From: Stieleria tagensis
GTDB taxonomy: Bacteria; Planctomycetota; Planctomycetia; Pirellulales; Pirellulaceae
DNA: 64,000 nucleotides
Assembly (NCBI RefSeq): GCF_024129865.1
Contig: NZ_JAMYFE010000060.1
Span: 124,001-188,000 of the forward strand
Reading direction: 5' to 3'
Positions 9,623 to 18,985 of the stretch are shown here, piece by piece (within the stretch, counting starts at the first letter, position 1; each line of letters opens with the position of its first letter). A program made the translations under genes and the position numbers. A model generated the notes under the pieces. It did not search any database and had not been told where the DNA came from. It was given only the letters and a program-made list of their open reading frames with translations.

Positions 9623-10729
9623 CTACGACACATCCAGCACGCGCTGGCCCAACACATCCAACTTGGGTGATACGCCGAGTCCCGGTTCGGTACTTGCCGC
9701 CATGAATCCTTGTTCGCGCTGTGGGGCACCGTCGGCCGTGCTGACCGTCACGTAACTATTGAAGTCAGTGCTGGTAAAACGAAACTCTTCGGGAGTGCTA
9801 TGCGCCAAATGAGCAATCGCAGCCGTGGTGACGTCGCCGCCCCAACTGTCTTCCAACGTCATGGCAATCCCCATCGAAACACACAGGTCTCTGGCCTGTC
9901 GGGTCTTTGTTAACCCGCCGAGTTTGCTGATTTTCAGATTCACGACGTCCATCGCCAGATCACGCTTGGCACGCAGCAACATCTCCAAACTATCGATGTT
10001 TTCGTCCAGCACAAAGGGATGGTCGGTGTGCCGGCGTACCGCCAAGCATTCTTCATAGCTCAGGCAGGGTTGTTCAATATAGACATCCAGATCTCGCACC
10101 GCCCGGACGACGCGCATCGCTTCGTGTTGTGTCCAGCCGGTGTTGGCGTCTGCCACCAGTCGCTCATTGGGCCCCAGCACTTCACGGACCGCGTGAATGC
10201 GTTGAATGTCTGTATCGGGATCACCGCCGACCTTCAATTGAAACCGGGTGTAACCCTGGTCGCGGTAGAGTGCAACGTTGCTGGCCATTTCATCCGGAGC
10301 GACCTGCGAGATGGCACGATACAGCCGCACACTCTCGCCAAATCGCCCGCCCAACAATTGGCAAACAGGCAACCCACACGACTTACCCAGAATGTCCCAG
10401 CAAGCGATATCAATTCCCGACTTCACATACGCGTGGCCTTTGAATGCAGCATCCATCCGGTGATTCAAAACTCCCAGCTCACGTGGATCGATGCCAATCA
10501 AGTGCGGAGCAAGTTCGCGGACGCCTGCTCGCACGCCCTCGGCATAGGCCGGAAGATAAAACGGTCCCAACGGACAGACCTCGCCATAGCCGACCAGACC
10601 ACACGCCGTTTCCACTCCAACGATGGTGCTATCGAACACAGAAACCGATTTCCCGCCCGACCATTTATAACTTCCCTCGTTCAATGGCAGTTCAACACGG
10701 TGTGCAAAAACACGAGCAATCTTCATCAT
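9623..10729 (-). CDS. Enolase-superfamily (MR/MLE) enzyme, possibly cis-3-hydroxyproline dehydratase-like
   Basis: A 368-residue protein with the two-domain architecture of the mandelate racemase/muconate lactonizing enzyme family. Metal ligands are visible as D194 (VADAN), E219 (IEQP) and D242 (LDEN). General bases are K166 (FQLKVGG) and K266 (NLKISKLGG), the Lys/Lys arrangement of the MLE subgroup. The N-terminal capping domain contains [10 protein letters not shown] and [15 protein letters not shown], which I associate with dehydratases or epimerases acting on proline derivatives such as cis-3-hydroxy-L-proline. That substrate is a tentative recollection, not shown by the sequence. Such enzymes abstract a proton alpha to a carboxylate. 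The gene is divergent from the DUF1593/oxidoreductase pair at 10940 and convergent with the lipoprotein gene at 9190. Confidence 0.85.
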   Translation of the reverse strand: MMKIARVFAHRVELPLNEGSYKWSGGKSVSVFDSTIVGVETACGLVGYGEVCPLGPFYLPAYAEGVRAGVRELAPHLIGIDPRELGVLNHRMDAAFKGHAYVKSGIDIACWDILGKSCGLPVCQLLGGRFGESVRLYRAISQVAPDEMASNVALYRDQGYTRFQLKVGGDPDTDIQRIHAVREVLGPNERLVADANTGWTQHEAMRVVRAVRDLDVYIEQPCLSYEECLAVRRHTDHPFVLDENIDSLEMLLRAKRDLAMDVVNLKISKLGGLTKTRQARDLCVSMGIAMTLEDSWGGDVTTAAIAHLAHSTPEEFRFTSTDFNSYVTVSTADGAPQREQGFMAASTEPGLGVSPKLDVLGQRVLDVS

Positions 10730-10939
10730 GGCAATCTCATATTCCCGTCGTCATTCGTTGGTTTGTGGCTGGGTGGCCGATTCTATCGTGCCGAGCCGGA
10801 CAGCGCTTTGCTAAAAGTCACGTCGCAATCGCCGCAGGGCGCATAAAAGTTTTCAACGACCGCTCTCCGAACCATTAAACTGGTCTGCCAAAAGCCCCCC
10901 CAATCCCCCACCACCTTCCGATAGACCGGTACGCCAACA

Positions 10940-12022
10940 ATGTTGCCTCCACAGCGAGTTGCTTTTCTGGGGCTTGCGATCGTTATGTTCGGCACGCTGA
11001 ACTCTCAATCGCAAGAATTGACGCAGCAACCACCACGACTGGTTGTCCTGACCGACATCGGAGGGGATCCAGACGATCAGCAAGCGATGGTTCGGCTGAT
11101 GGTCTATGCCAATGAGTTTCAAATCGAAGGCTTGATCGCATCCGCATCCGGGACTCCCGGTGAATTAAAACAAGCGATCACTCGGCCAGATTTGATTCGT
11201 GAAATCATCCAGGCCTACGACAAAGTCCGTCCCAATCTGACGAAACATGCGAACGACTGGCCCACCGCCGAGACGTTGCTGGCCTGTGTCAAATCCGGGA
11301 ACCCCCATCGAGGCCTAGCCGTCATCGGCAACGACCATGACACCGAGGGTTCAAATTGGTTGATCCGATGCGTGGATTCCGGTTCCGCCGAAAACCCGCT
11401 GAACATCACGATTTGGGGCGGCCAAACCGATCTGGCACAAGCATTGTGGCGAGTTCGCAAGCAACGAACGGCACAGCAATTCAACGAATTCGTTCAGAAA
11501 TTTCGTGTCTATGACATCGCCGATCAAGACGGCATCGCGGATTGGATGCGAGAACAATTCACTGGAATGCATTACATCCTGTCGAAAGCCCCCGCGGGTT
11601 CCGACAAACGCATGGCTACCTTCCGCGGTTCCTATCTGACCGGGGACGAAAGTTTGACCAGTCGTGAATGGGTCCAGCAAAACGTTCTCTCGCGCGGACC
11701 GCTCGGTGCACTCTACCCCACACAAACCTGGACTGCACCCAACCCGCACCGCTGTATGAAAGAGGGTGACACGCCGGCGTGGCTGTTCTTTCTACCGCGC
11801 GGCGGCAATGATCCAAACGATCCGACCCAACCGGGATGGGGTGGCAGATTTGTTCGTCAGAAAGACGGCTGGTACCACGATGTTCCGGCAACCGATACGT
11901 TCGATCCTCGCACCACCGTCAGCCGTTGGCGCGGAGCATTCCAAGCGGATTTTGCGCAGCGAATGAAATGGTGTGCAGGCACGACTGTTGATTCGGTCCC
12001 AGTCATGAATCCCAATCCCTGA
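10940..12022 (+). CDS. DUF1593 (Sde182-like, nucleoside-hydrolase-fold) secreted protein
   Basis: A 360-residue protein with a hydrophobic N-terminal export signal (VAFLGLAIVMFGTLNSQSQ). It then has the DUF1593 start RLVVLTDIGGDPDDQQAMVRL, with the Asp cluster (TDIGGDPDD) that binds calcium in nucleoside-hydrolase-fold proteins. Further family features are EIQGL-type IEGLIASASGT, a WGGQTDLAQAL segment and a YILSKAP segment. Relatives act on plant or algal polysaccharide material, but their reactions are poorly known. The gene is followed after 21 bases by a Gfo/Idh/MocA gene, so the two probably form an operon. It is divergent from the enolase-superfamily gene across a shared 210-bp promoter region. 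Role in sugar or sugar-acid use is inferred from this context. Confidence 0.85.
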   Translation: MLPPQRVAFLGLAIVMFGTLNSQSQELTQQPPRLVVLTDIGGDPDDQQAMVRLMVYANEFQIEGLIASASGTPGELKQAITRPDLIREIIQAYDKVRPNLTKHANDWPTAETLLACVKSGNPHRGLAVIGNDHDTEGSNWLIRCVDSGSAENPLNITIWGGQTDLAQALWRVRKQRTAQQFNEFVQKFRVYDIADQDGIADWMREQFTGMHYILSKAPAGSDKRMATFRGSYLTGDESLTSREWVQQNVLSRGPLGALYPTQTWTAPNPHRCMKEGDTPAWLFFLPRGGNDPNDPTQPGWGGRFVRQKDGWYHDVPATDTFDPRTTVSRWRGAFQADFAQRMKWCAGTTVDSVPVMNPNP

Positions 12023-12043
12023 AATCACTCGAAAGAAATCAAC

Positions 12044-13129
12044 ATGACGAAACCTTGGCGAATTGCCGGAATCAATTTTTCGCACATGCACATGGGAGAC
12101 TTGCTGCGTAACGTGCAAGATCATCCCGAGGCGGAGATCGTCGGCATCTGTGATGAACAGCCCGGTGCCATGAACGCCGCGGTCGAAGCGCTCAATCTGT
12201 CGACATCTCAGGTCTTCACCGATTATCAGCGATGCATGGAAACCACTCAGCCAGATCTGGTCATTCTCTGCCCTCCGACCGGCGAACACGCGTTGTGGAC
12301 GGAGCGAATTGCACCCTTTGGTGCCCACCTGCTCGTTGAAAAACCGTTTGCCGCTTCGCTGGCCGATGCAGACCGCATGATTGCCGCGGTTGAACCCACT
12401 GGCAAACAACTGGTGATCAATTGGCCCTCTCGCTGGGATCGTAGCCACTACACCGCCTCGCGTTTGATTGCCGACGGTGTGATCGGTGATGTCTTCGAAG
12501 TCCATCACTACGGCGGTAACCGAGGCCCACTGTATCACGGCGCGGACAAAGTCGAGTATCAACCGACACTGGAGGACAAGAAACAGAGTTGGTGGTACAA
12601 GCTGGAATCCGGTGGCGGTTCGTTGCGTGACTACTTGGGATATGGTGTGACCATGGGAACCTGGTTCAATGGCGGACAAAAACCGATCGAAGTCACTGCC
12701 GTGACGACCGCCACGCCCGGTGTGGAAGTCGACGAGCACAGCGTCACGATTGCTCGCTATGCAAATGGGTTGTCAAAATTCGAAACCCGCTGGGGAACCT
12801 TTACGGATCCCTGGGTACACCAACCGCAACCCAAATGTGGCTATGTCGTCCGTGGCAGCGGCGGCACGATCTCCAGCTACGATTATGAATCGACTGTGCG
12901 TGTCCAGACCCAGGAACACCCGGAAGGGTTTGATCAGCCCGTCGATCAACTGCCGCTGGGCGAGCGAAACGGAATCGAATACACGCTCACCCGACTGCGG
13001 GAGGGCCTGCCGATCGAGGGCCCATTATCGCCCGCGATCGCTCGCATCGGCCAGCAAATCATCGAGACGGCAATCCGAAGTGCCGAGCAAAAGCGGACGC
13101 TCCCGCTGATCGAGACATCCACCGACTGA
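12044..13129 (+). CDS. Gfo/Idh/MocA-family oxidoreductase
   Basis: A 361-residue NAD(P)-dependent oxidoreductase. The N-terminal Rossmann part contains IAGINFSHMHMGDLLRNVQ and EIVGICDEQP, followed by PTGEHALWTERIAPFGAHLLVEKPFA with the conserved EKP motif that contacts the nicotinamide. The C-terminal alpha/beta domain starts near residue 130. Family members oxidise or reduce sugars, inositols and related polyols; the substrate is not predictable here. No export signal is visible, so the protein should be cytoplasmic. It lies 21 bases after the DUF1593 gene and was probably co-transcribed with it, which suggests the secreted hydrolase releases a product used by this enzyme (inference). Confidence 0.88.
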   Translation: MTKPWRIAGINFSHMHMGDLLRNVQDHPEAEIVGICDEQPGAMNAAVEALNLSTSQVFTDYQRCMETTQPDLVILCPPTGEHALWTERIAPFGAHLLVEKPFAASLADADRMIAAVEPTGKQLVINWPSRWDRSHYTASRLIADGVIGDVFEVHHYGGNRGPLYHGADKVEYQPTLEDKKQSWWYKLESGGGSLRDYLGYGVTMGTWFNGGQKPIEVTAVTTATPGVEVDEHSVTIARYANGLSKFETRWGTFTDPWVHQPQPKCGYVVRGSGGTISSYDYESTVRVQTQEHPEGFDQPVDQLPLGERNGIEYTLTRLREGLPIEGPLSPAIARIGQQIIETAIRSAEQKRTLPLIETSTD

Positions 13130-13238
13130 GAACCGCCGCGGCCTTGCAACCGATTGCCACAGGAAAATCTTAAAATCGTGTCACCATTTGTGCGTCCGCT
13201 GCATCTGTTCTAGAGGGCATCAACGCGGGAAAAAACAA

Positions 13239-14975
13239 ATGGCACTGACCGATACTGGCAAAGCGGACGAATGGATGAACGAATCGACGGACGACCAATT
13301 GCTGGACGCGTGCAGCACCGGCGACCGCATCGCTTTTGAACAGCTTGTCAGGCGCTACCAAACGCTCGTCTGTTCGGTCGCCTATAGCATCGTCGGCGAC
13401 CGGGCGGCCAGCGAGGATATCGGTCAAGAAACATTCCTGATCGCCTGGCATCAACTCCAGACGCTGCGAGATCGGTCGCGTTTGAAAAGCTGGTTGGCCA
13501 CGATCGCTCGCAACCAGGCCAAGCAATGGCTGCGGCGATTGCCTCCCTCGATGCAAGAATTGACCACTGAAACGACAGTGACGTTTTCAAAAAACAAACT
13601 GACGCAGGCGGTCGATCAAACCGGTCGTGACGACGAAGAACTGGATCTGGTGTGGACAACGCTGGAACGATTGCCAGAATCATTTCGCGAACCATTGGTG
13701 TTGTTCTATCGCCAGGAACAATCCGTCGCGGAAGTGGCCGAAGCATTGCAATTGTCACCTGCTGCGGTCAAACAGCGTCTTTCGCGAGGCCGCCAAATGC
13801 TGCGGCAGGAGGTCAATGCAGCGATCGAGAGAGCCTTGCGTCAATCCGCACCCAAGGGAGCATTCACGGTCGCAGTGATGAGTCTGCTGGCGTCGGGAAA
13901 AACGGCAACTGCAACCGGGATCGGAACGAGTGCTTTCGCGACAACAAAGCTGAGCTCCACGGCAACAGCCATCGGCTATGGAACTGCCAGCGCGGCATCG
14001 GGGACCGCATTTGGAATCGCCGGCGGCCTGCTGGGAAGCTGGATCGGCTGGGCGACTGCGGAGTACCAAAGTCAACGTCAACTGATCGTCCGCCAGAGTC
14101 TGGTGTACGGCCTGGGGCTGTGCCTTTTTTCATTGCCATTTGCTGCCATGCAACTGGGCTGGAAGCCGTACCTAACGCTCGGAAAGAACGGCTATGGACT
14201 GGCTCTGGCCGGTTGGATGCTGTTTTTCATGACGTGCAACTGCACCTGGATCTTCTGGGTGATGCGTGCTCACCAGCGACTGCAACTTCAGGAGCGAAAC
14301 GCTGAAACGCCGACCTTGCCGACTCACCAAAAAATTCAAACCGTCGCATCACGCTGGGAAGGCCGTCGTTGGTCTAGCAAGACGTTGGTGATGGGACTGC
14401 CGCTGATTGACATCGCGTTTGCCGATCCGATGCCGTCGACAAAGTCCGCTGGCATCGGCAAGACAACAGCCCATGGATGGATCGCAATCGGAGATCGAGC
14501 GCATGGTCGAATCATCGCACTTGGAAATCTTGCCATCGGACCAATTGCCATCGGCACCTTCGCAGCCGGGATTCTCTCGTTTGGTGTCTGCTCTGTCGGC
14601 GTCGTCTCGATCGGCGTGATTTCGTTGGCGGTGATCGTGGGCGGAATCATTGCAGTCGGTGGATTCAGCACCGCGGTGGTTGCCTTGGGCGTGGTTGCCG
14701 TCGGCGTGATGACCGCAGGTGCCTACGCTGCTAAGGGAGTGGTCGCAGTCGCTGGAAAATACGCCGCCGGTGAAACCGCCATCGCCCCGGAAGCCAACAC
14801 CGAAGCCGCCATTAGCTTTTTTCAATCGACCGTCTCCATCACGACGGCCGAGTCATTGCTGCGATCCTCTGCCTCCATCGCACCCGGACCGCTCGCCAGC
14901 ACAGCCCTGCTGCTGGTCTTGTTGCCAGTCATGTTTGCGTTGGCATTTCGGCGAAAACGAGCCGTAGTGCGGTAG
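13239..14975 (+). CDS. ECF sigma factor fused to a membrane/pentad-repeat C-terminal domain
   Basis: With the ATG at 13239 the protein has 578 residues; the open frame begins at 13188. Residues 32-101 are sigma-70 region 2 (AFEQLVRRYQTLV...SEDIGQETFLIAW...RLKSWLATIARNQAKQWL). Residues 138-192 are region 4 (LERLPESFREPLVLFYRQEQS, then AEALQLSPAAVKQRLSRGR). A typical ECF factor ends here. This one continues for nearly 390 residues: a Gly/Ala/Thr-rich stretch, two or three hydrophobic segments (about 280-340), then about 15 five-residue repeats ending in G (NLAIG, PIAIG, TFAAG, ILSFG...) at residues 416-511, and a final hydrophobic helix before RRKRAVVR. No anti-sigma gene is adjacent, so the extension may tether or sense at the membrane (inference). 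Confidence 0.88.
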   Translation: MALTDTGKADEWMNESTDDQLLDACSTGDRIAFEQLVRRYQTLVCSVAYSIVGDRAASEDIGQETFLIAWHQLQTLRDRSRLKSWLATIARNQAKQWLRRLPPSMQELTTETTVTFSKNKLTQAVDQTGRDDEELDLVWTTLERLPESFREPLVLFYRQEQSVAEVAEALQLSPAAVKQRLSRGRQMLRQEVNAAIERALRQSAPKGAFTVAVMSLLASGKTATATGIGTSAFATTKLSSTATAIGYGTASAASGTAFGIAGGLLGSWIGWATAEYQSQRQLIVRQSLVYGLGLCLFSLPFAAMQLGWKPYLTLGKNGYGLALAGWMLFFMTCNCTWIFWVMRAHQRLQLQERNAETPTLPTHQKIQTVASRWEGRRWSSKTLVMGLPLIDIAFADPMPSTKSAGIGKTTAHGWIAIGDRAHGRIIALGNLAIGPIAIGTFAAGILSFGVCSVGVVSIGVISLAVIVGGIIAVGGFSTAVVALGVVAVGVMTAGAYAAKGVVAVAGKYAAGETAIAPEANTEAAISFFQSTVSITTAESLLRSSASIAPGPLASTALLLVLLPVMFALAFRRKRAVVR

Positions 14976-15000
14976 CGTATTGATACCTTAGAGCGACCAG

Positions 15001-18000
15001 TCAGCGTTTTGCAGTCCTTGCTGCTGCAGCGTCGGAATCGTCGCGAAAGTCTTCGTAGGGCATGGGAATGAGATGCCGAATCAGTTCTCCGGCACGGTGA
15101 CGCGTATTCTGGGACAGTTTGGAATTCAGTGCAATTTCAGCCAAGCACTTTGCCAACAAAGTCGCATCAGTCGATTTAAATTCGCTGCGAAACGCGGCGT
15201 ATTGTTTCTCACCGATGTCGATTGGTTTCCAACGCCGATTGGACAGCCAAGGGACGATCTTCTCGATCAACACAATCTGGTGCTGTGGCTCGCAGGGATC
15301 TGCTTTCAGACATTCGTATTGCTCCAACGCTTCAGCAATTTCAGTGACCGTCATTTCGTTGTCAATCTCTGCTTTAGGCCCGGCAATGGCGCGAGCGATC
15401 CGTTTGCCAATGTGTTCTCCCAATCGTCGATAGGCTTCGACTTGGGTGGGGTCGTAGAATTGGTCCGAGGTCGATTGATGCGGAAAATCATTGTTCTTGG
15501 CGCGGTAGTGCAGAAGGTCGATGCTTTCGTCGCCGGTCAAGGATGGTTTGACAAAAACAAAGGTTGCGGGAGTTCCATCTTCGTACAGAATCCTCCCGAC
15601 CTTGAAGTGCGACTGCGCGAGTGCGCCCACGGATTCGTCTTCACCGACACAGGGTCGTAGTTCTGGCAAAGCAAATGCAACCGAGTGGGTGTCGTGTTCC
15701 CGTTCGATCTCGACAAATCGAACTCCATTGTGCACTCGGACATCCGCGATCGCTCGGGCCAAGTCTGCGTACTGATGTTTGGGATCACAGCTAGCATCAA
15801 CACAAATGATTAGACGACATCGACGCTTGAGCAATTGAACCAAACCCAAATTTTCATGGACACCACCGTCGGTGACGAAGTAGTAACGTCGTTTGCGCCA
15901 AGGGCGGACCAGATCGATCAAACGCCCCGCCATGTTGGGAAACGTCTTGGGGATGATTTTTGGATTCGGCATCCACTGTCCGAGTCGAAGGTTTAGGATC
16001 ACCATCAGCGCGGCGATCATCGGATTGGTGACGTTACCGGGACTCACTGCTGCTCCGCTAACCGCAATCGCGTCTGCCAAATCGAACGGGGTCAACGAAC
16101 CGGGCACTCGATTCTCGTAGGACTCAGTCGCGGTGAATCCGGTCAATTCTGATCCACAGTGGTGTTTCGACATCAGAAAGCTGTCTTGAGTTCGTAAACT
16201 GCTGCTCGCTTCGGCATGGGTTTCAGGCAATGCCCAATCTTTGGGTAGAGCATTTTTTTGCATCATGTGATTGCGCCACACTGTGATCGCACCGGTGATC
16301 AGATGGTAGGGTCCACCGTATTTACAGGTGTCAACGCGCGACAAGGGGATCGATGCGTCACGACCATCGCTGGTCGCGACAAACGCTTGAGCAATTCGGT
16401 TTCGGTAGTAACGATGCAAGGACACCGTATTCAAATTCACTCCGGTTCCCGCAACTAAGAACACCAACGATGCGAAGCCACAAATCGAGAGACGAACCCA
16501 TTGGTCTTCCGAATGGGTGATCATGCGGCGAACTTCAGATCTTGCTAAAAAAGCATCGGGAACCAGAGTTTCGAAAGCCAACCGCGAGAGTTGCCGCCCG
16601 GCATCAATCTGCAGCGGAAGATGTTCCGTGAACTTGGACGCATCGATCACCGCACGAATTTCCGTAGGAAGTTTTACGGGGACCGTCCCGTCCGTTGCCT
16701 TGACGTTCACCAATCGCGCACACCGCCCAAGCAACTCACTTCGAAGGACCATATCGTCCAACAGCGCAGAATCGAATGATCTTGCCAAACAGTCGCCGAT
16801 CCTCGTTTGGATTTGTCTGGCGTTTAGATAGCGAGACGTTTGATTTCCTTGATCCACCCCCAACCAATGCCCAACGTTGTGATACCACTGGCGAAAGGTG
16901 TTTGACAGGCCGGTGCGATGATAACGAACATCGTCTTTCAGGATTACCTGGGCTGCGTCGACCGGCGGTTGGATCAGATGCCCCGCGGTCGCGCTACAGA
17001 GGAGCGCGTGAACCAATAGCGAGTTGGCTTGCACAAGATCATTCCCCTCGAGTTGGCGATAGGAGAACGCAATCGAGTCGTATTCGTCTCGAACGGCTTG
17101 GAGTTGATCCAAATCGAGAGACGCCGCAGCGGCTAACGCGTCGGCCGCTTCCACCCGATCCAGTGGTTCGTCGGTCTGTAAGTCCTCGATCGTCGAATTA
17201 TCAGCCAACAACACCCGTTGATTGATCAAATCAGCCGATACGATCGCCGGACTCAGCAACTTTCGTAAGATTTGTTGGTAGCCCGACGGATGCGTCCAAG
17301 CTGCATATGACTGCTTCGGCTGTGGTGCAACTCCTACGTCGATTGTGTCGTCGTGAGCGACTCGTCGATCCGCATCCGGCGTGGCACCGTGTAGCGTTCG
17401 GCGCATGGACTGATAGACTTTTTCACGGAGCGAATCACTCTCGAAATCTGGTAGCCCTGCGACGCCTGTTTGACCTCCGTCGTCCCGGTTGGGCTCCGAG
17501 TCGAGGAGGGTGGAACGGACGCCAGGAAAATGTTGCAGTCGATTGTTTGCCTGCTGGAAATGCTCCACCGGTGGCAATACGAGAGACGACACAATACCAA
17601 TTTCCTTTAGATCACCGCCGACCATCGATCGATACGGATGGTTATTGAATCCACTGATATTCTCGCGTGAAAAGTAACCGACCATCAGCAGCGGCAACCC
17701 AACTAGCAACGCCACGCTCGCAAGCAGAAAGACATAGCGTTCCAAAGGGCTTTGCGGATTGATACCGCTTTGCAGAATTCGATGTGGACGCAACCAGGGC
17801 AGCAACGAGGCACCGATGATGCCAGTGATTGTCGCCCAAATCGACGATGGGACTTGAAATGTCTGCGCACCCGTTAGATTCTCGACCCCCGCACCGGCAT
17901 TGTCGCCGTTGCCGATCACCAATGCGAATCCAATTAGCAACGCCGGTATCATCAGGTACATGATCCGCCTGGCGATTGCTCCGGTCGATTGATCATTGCG

Positions 18001-18801
18001 CCGCCAAATTGAAATGATCCAGGTGGTCAGCCAAAGAGTTGCCAAGATCGCTGCCGGAACAAATGGCATCAGAAGATCGCTATCCAGATTCAACAAGTTC
18101 GCGTTGCGTCGAACAAATTCGTAGTCCAGACAGCGCCACAGCCAAGCCAAAAACGATGTGATTGCAATCACGAGTGAAAAGGCCGCTGTGTTGATCAGGA
18201 CAAGGCCGAACAAATATCGATTGGCAAAAAATCCCGGTCGGAAGAGGTAGTATCCGCTATGAATCAGCTGCCGAACCTGCCGTGATTGCTTCCCAAATCT
18301 CCAATCACGCTCCTCCTGTCGGGAAGTCCCTGACCCTGGTTTGTCTGCAGACTCTACTGCGCTGGCTGGCTCAGTCGCGCTCTCTGGATTTTTAGAACCG
18401 CTCGCCTCTTGGCTCGAGCTGACTGGATTTTCTGTTTCGGGACAATCCACCCGCTGTGATGCTAAGGGAAAATTCTTGCCGTCGAACGGAACCTCGTTGC
18501 GGACCAACTGGTTCGTCAGATAGCCCGCTGTGTATCCGCCCCCAGAGACGGACGAGAGATAATCGATCCGTTTCCAGAATCCCGATTGATACAGAGATTG
18601 AACGATACCAATGGAAAAGCACGCCGAACGGAGTCCACCGCCAGAAAGTGACAGTCCCACCAGACCCTGTTGATCGGAAATCTCTGGCAGACCCGCCACC
18701 TCGCGCCGAGTTTTTATCTCAGCGGCCTCTTCAGAAACGACTTCTTCGATTGATTTGATCTCGTCAGTCTTCATAGCCGTTCGCAGTCCCTGTGCTTCCA
18801 T
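15001..18801 (-). CDS. Very large patatin-like phospholipase with membrane segments
   Basis: A 1266-residue protein from the ATG at 18801, which has a GGTGAG Shine-Dalgarno-like sequence; a GTG at 18819 and an ATG at 18774 are alternatives. The patatin oxyanion hole SGGGLRS is at residues 53-59. The nucleophile Ser is near residue 86 in SSVSGGGYTAGY, and the dyad Asp is in TDGGVHENLG near residue 975. Between them are five or more hydrophobic segments (about residues 195-400) and another near 765-790. Catalytic residues are normally separated by 100-200 residues, so the fold is split by a roughly 700-residue insertion. Patatin-type enzymes cleave acyl esters of phospholipids. The gene is convergent with the sigma factor and lies next to a phospholipid-synthesis-like gene on the same strand. 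Confidence 0.85.
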   Translation of the reverse strand: MEAQGLRTAMKTDEIKSIEEVVSEEAAEIKTRREVAGLPEISDQQGLVGLSLSGGGLRSACFSIGIVQSLYQSGFWKRIDYLSSVSGGGYTAGYLTNQLVRNEVPFDGKNFPLASQRVDCPETENPVSSSQEASGSKNPESATEPASAVESADKPGSGTSRQEERDWRFGKQSRQVRQLIHSGYYLFRPGFFANRYLFGLVLINTAAFSLVIAITSFLAWLWRCLDYEFVRRNANLLNLDSDLLMPFVPAAILATLWLTTWIISIWRRNDQSTGAIARRIMYLMIPALLIGFALVIGNGDNAGAGVENLTGAQTFQVPSSIWATITGIIGASLLPWLRPHRILQSGINPQSPLERYVFLLASVALLVGLPLLMVGYFSRENISGFNNHPYRSMVGGDLKEIGIVSSLVLPPVEHFQQANNRLQHFPGVRSTLLDSEPNRDDGGQTGVAGLPDFESDSLREKVYQSMRRTLHGATPDADRRVAHDDTIDVGVAPQPKQSYAAWTHPSGYQQILRKLLSPAIVSADLINQRVLLADNSTIEDLQTDEPLDRVEAADALAAAASLDLDQLQAVRDEYDSIAFSYRQLEGNDLVQANSLLVHALLCSATAGHLIQPPVDAAQVILKDDVRYHRTGLSNTFRQWYHNVGHWLGVDQGNQTSRYLNARQIQTRIGDCLARSFDSALLDDMVLRSELLGRCARLVNVKATDGTVPVKLPTEIRAVIDASKFTEHLPLQIDAGRQLSRLAFETLVPDAFLARSEVRRMITHSEDQWVRLSICGFASLVFLVAGTGVNLNTVSLHRYYRNRIAQAFVATSDGRDASIPLSRVDTCKYGGPYHLITGAITVWRNHMMQKNALPKDWALPETHAEASSSLRTQDSFLMSKHHCGSELTGFTATESYENRVPGSLTPFDLADAIAVSGAAVSPGNVTNPMIAALMVILNLRLGQWMPNPKIIPKTFPNMAGRLIDLVRPWRKRRYYFVTDGGVHENLGLVQLLKRRCRLIICVDASCDPKHQYADLARAIADVRVHNGVRFVEIEREHDTHSVAFALPELRPCVGEDESVGALAQSHFKVGRILYEDGTPATFVFVKPSLTGDESIDLLHYRAKNNDFPHQSTSDQFYDPTQVEAYRRLGEHIGKRIARAIAGPKAEIDNEMTVTEIAEALEQYECLKADPCEPQHQIVLIEKIVPWLSNRRWKPIDIGEKQYAAFRSEFKSTDATLLAKCLAEIALNSKLSQNTRHRAGELIRHLIPMPYEDFRDDSDAAAARTAKR

Positions 18802-18985
18802 CGATCTCACCGACACCACAGAACTACTATCTAACCACCCGGCAGGTGCTAGTCAAGCATATTCCCTCAAGGGCGACCCAATATGCGACGGGATCTTCAT
18901 AAGCGTGGGCAGGTGCTGCATCTCACCGGCGGTCTTCCGACCCAATGATGCGTTAAATCTGTGAACGCAGGGACAAGCCGATAGG

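Noticed and set aside
10019-10846. 275-residue plus-strand frame opposite the enolase-family gene
   Set aside because: Antisense to a gene with intact catalytic motifs and composed of unstructured-looking sequence.
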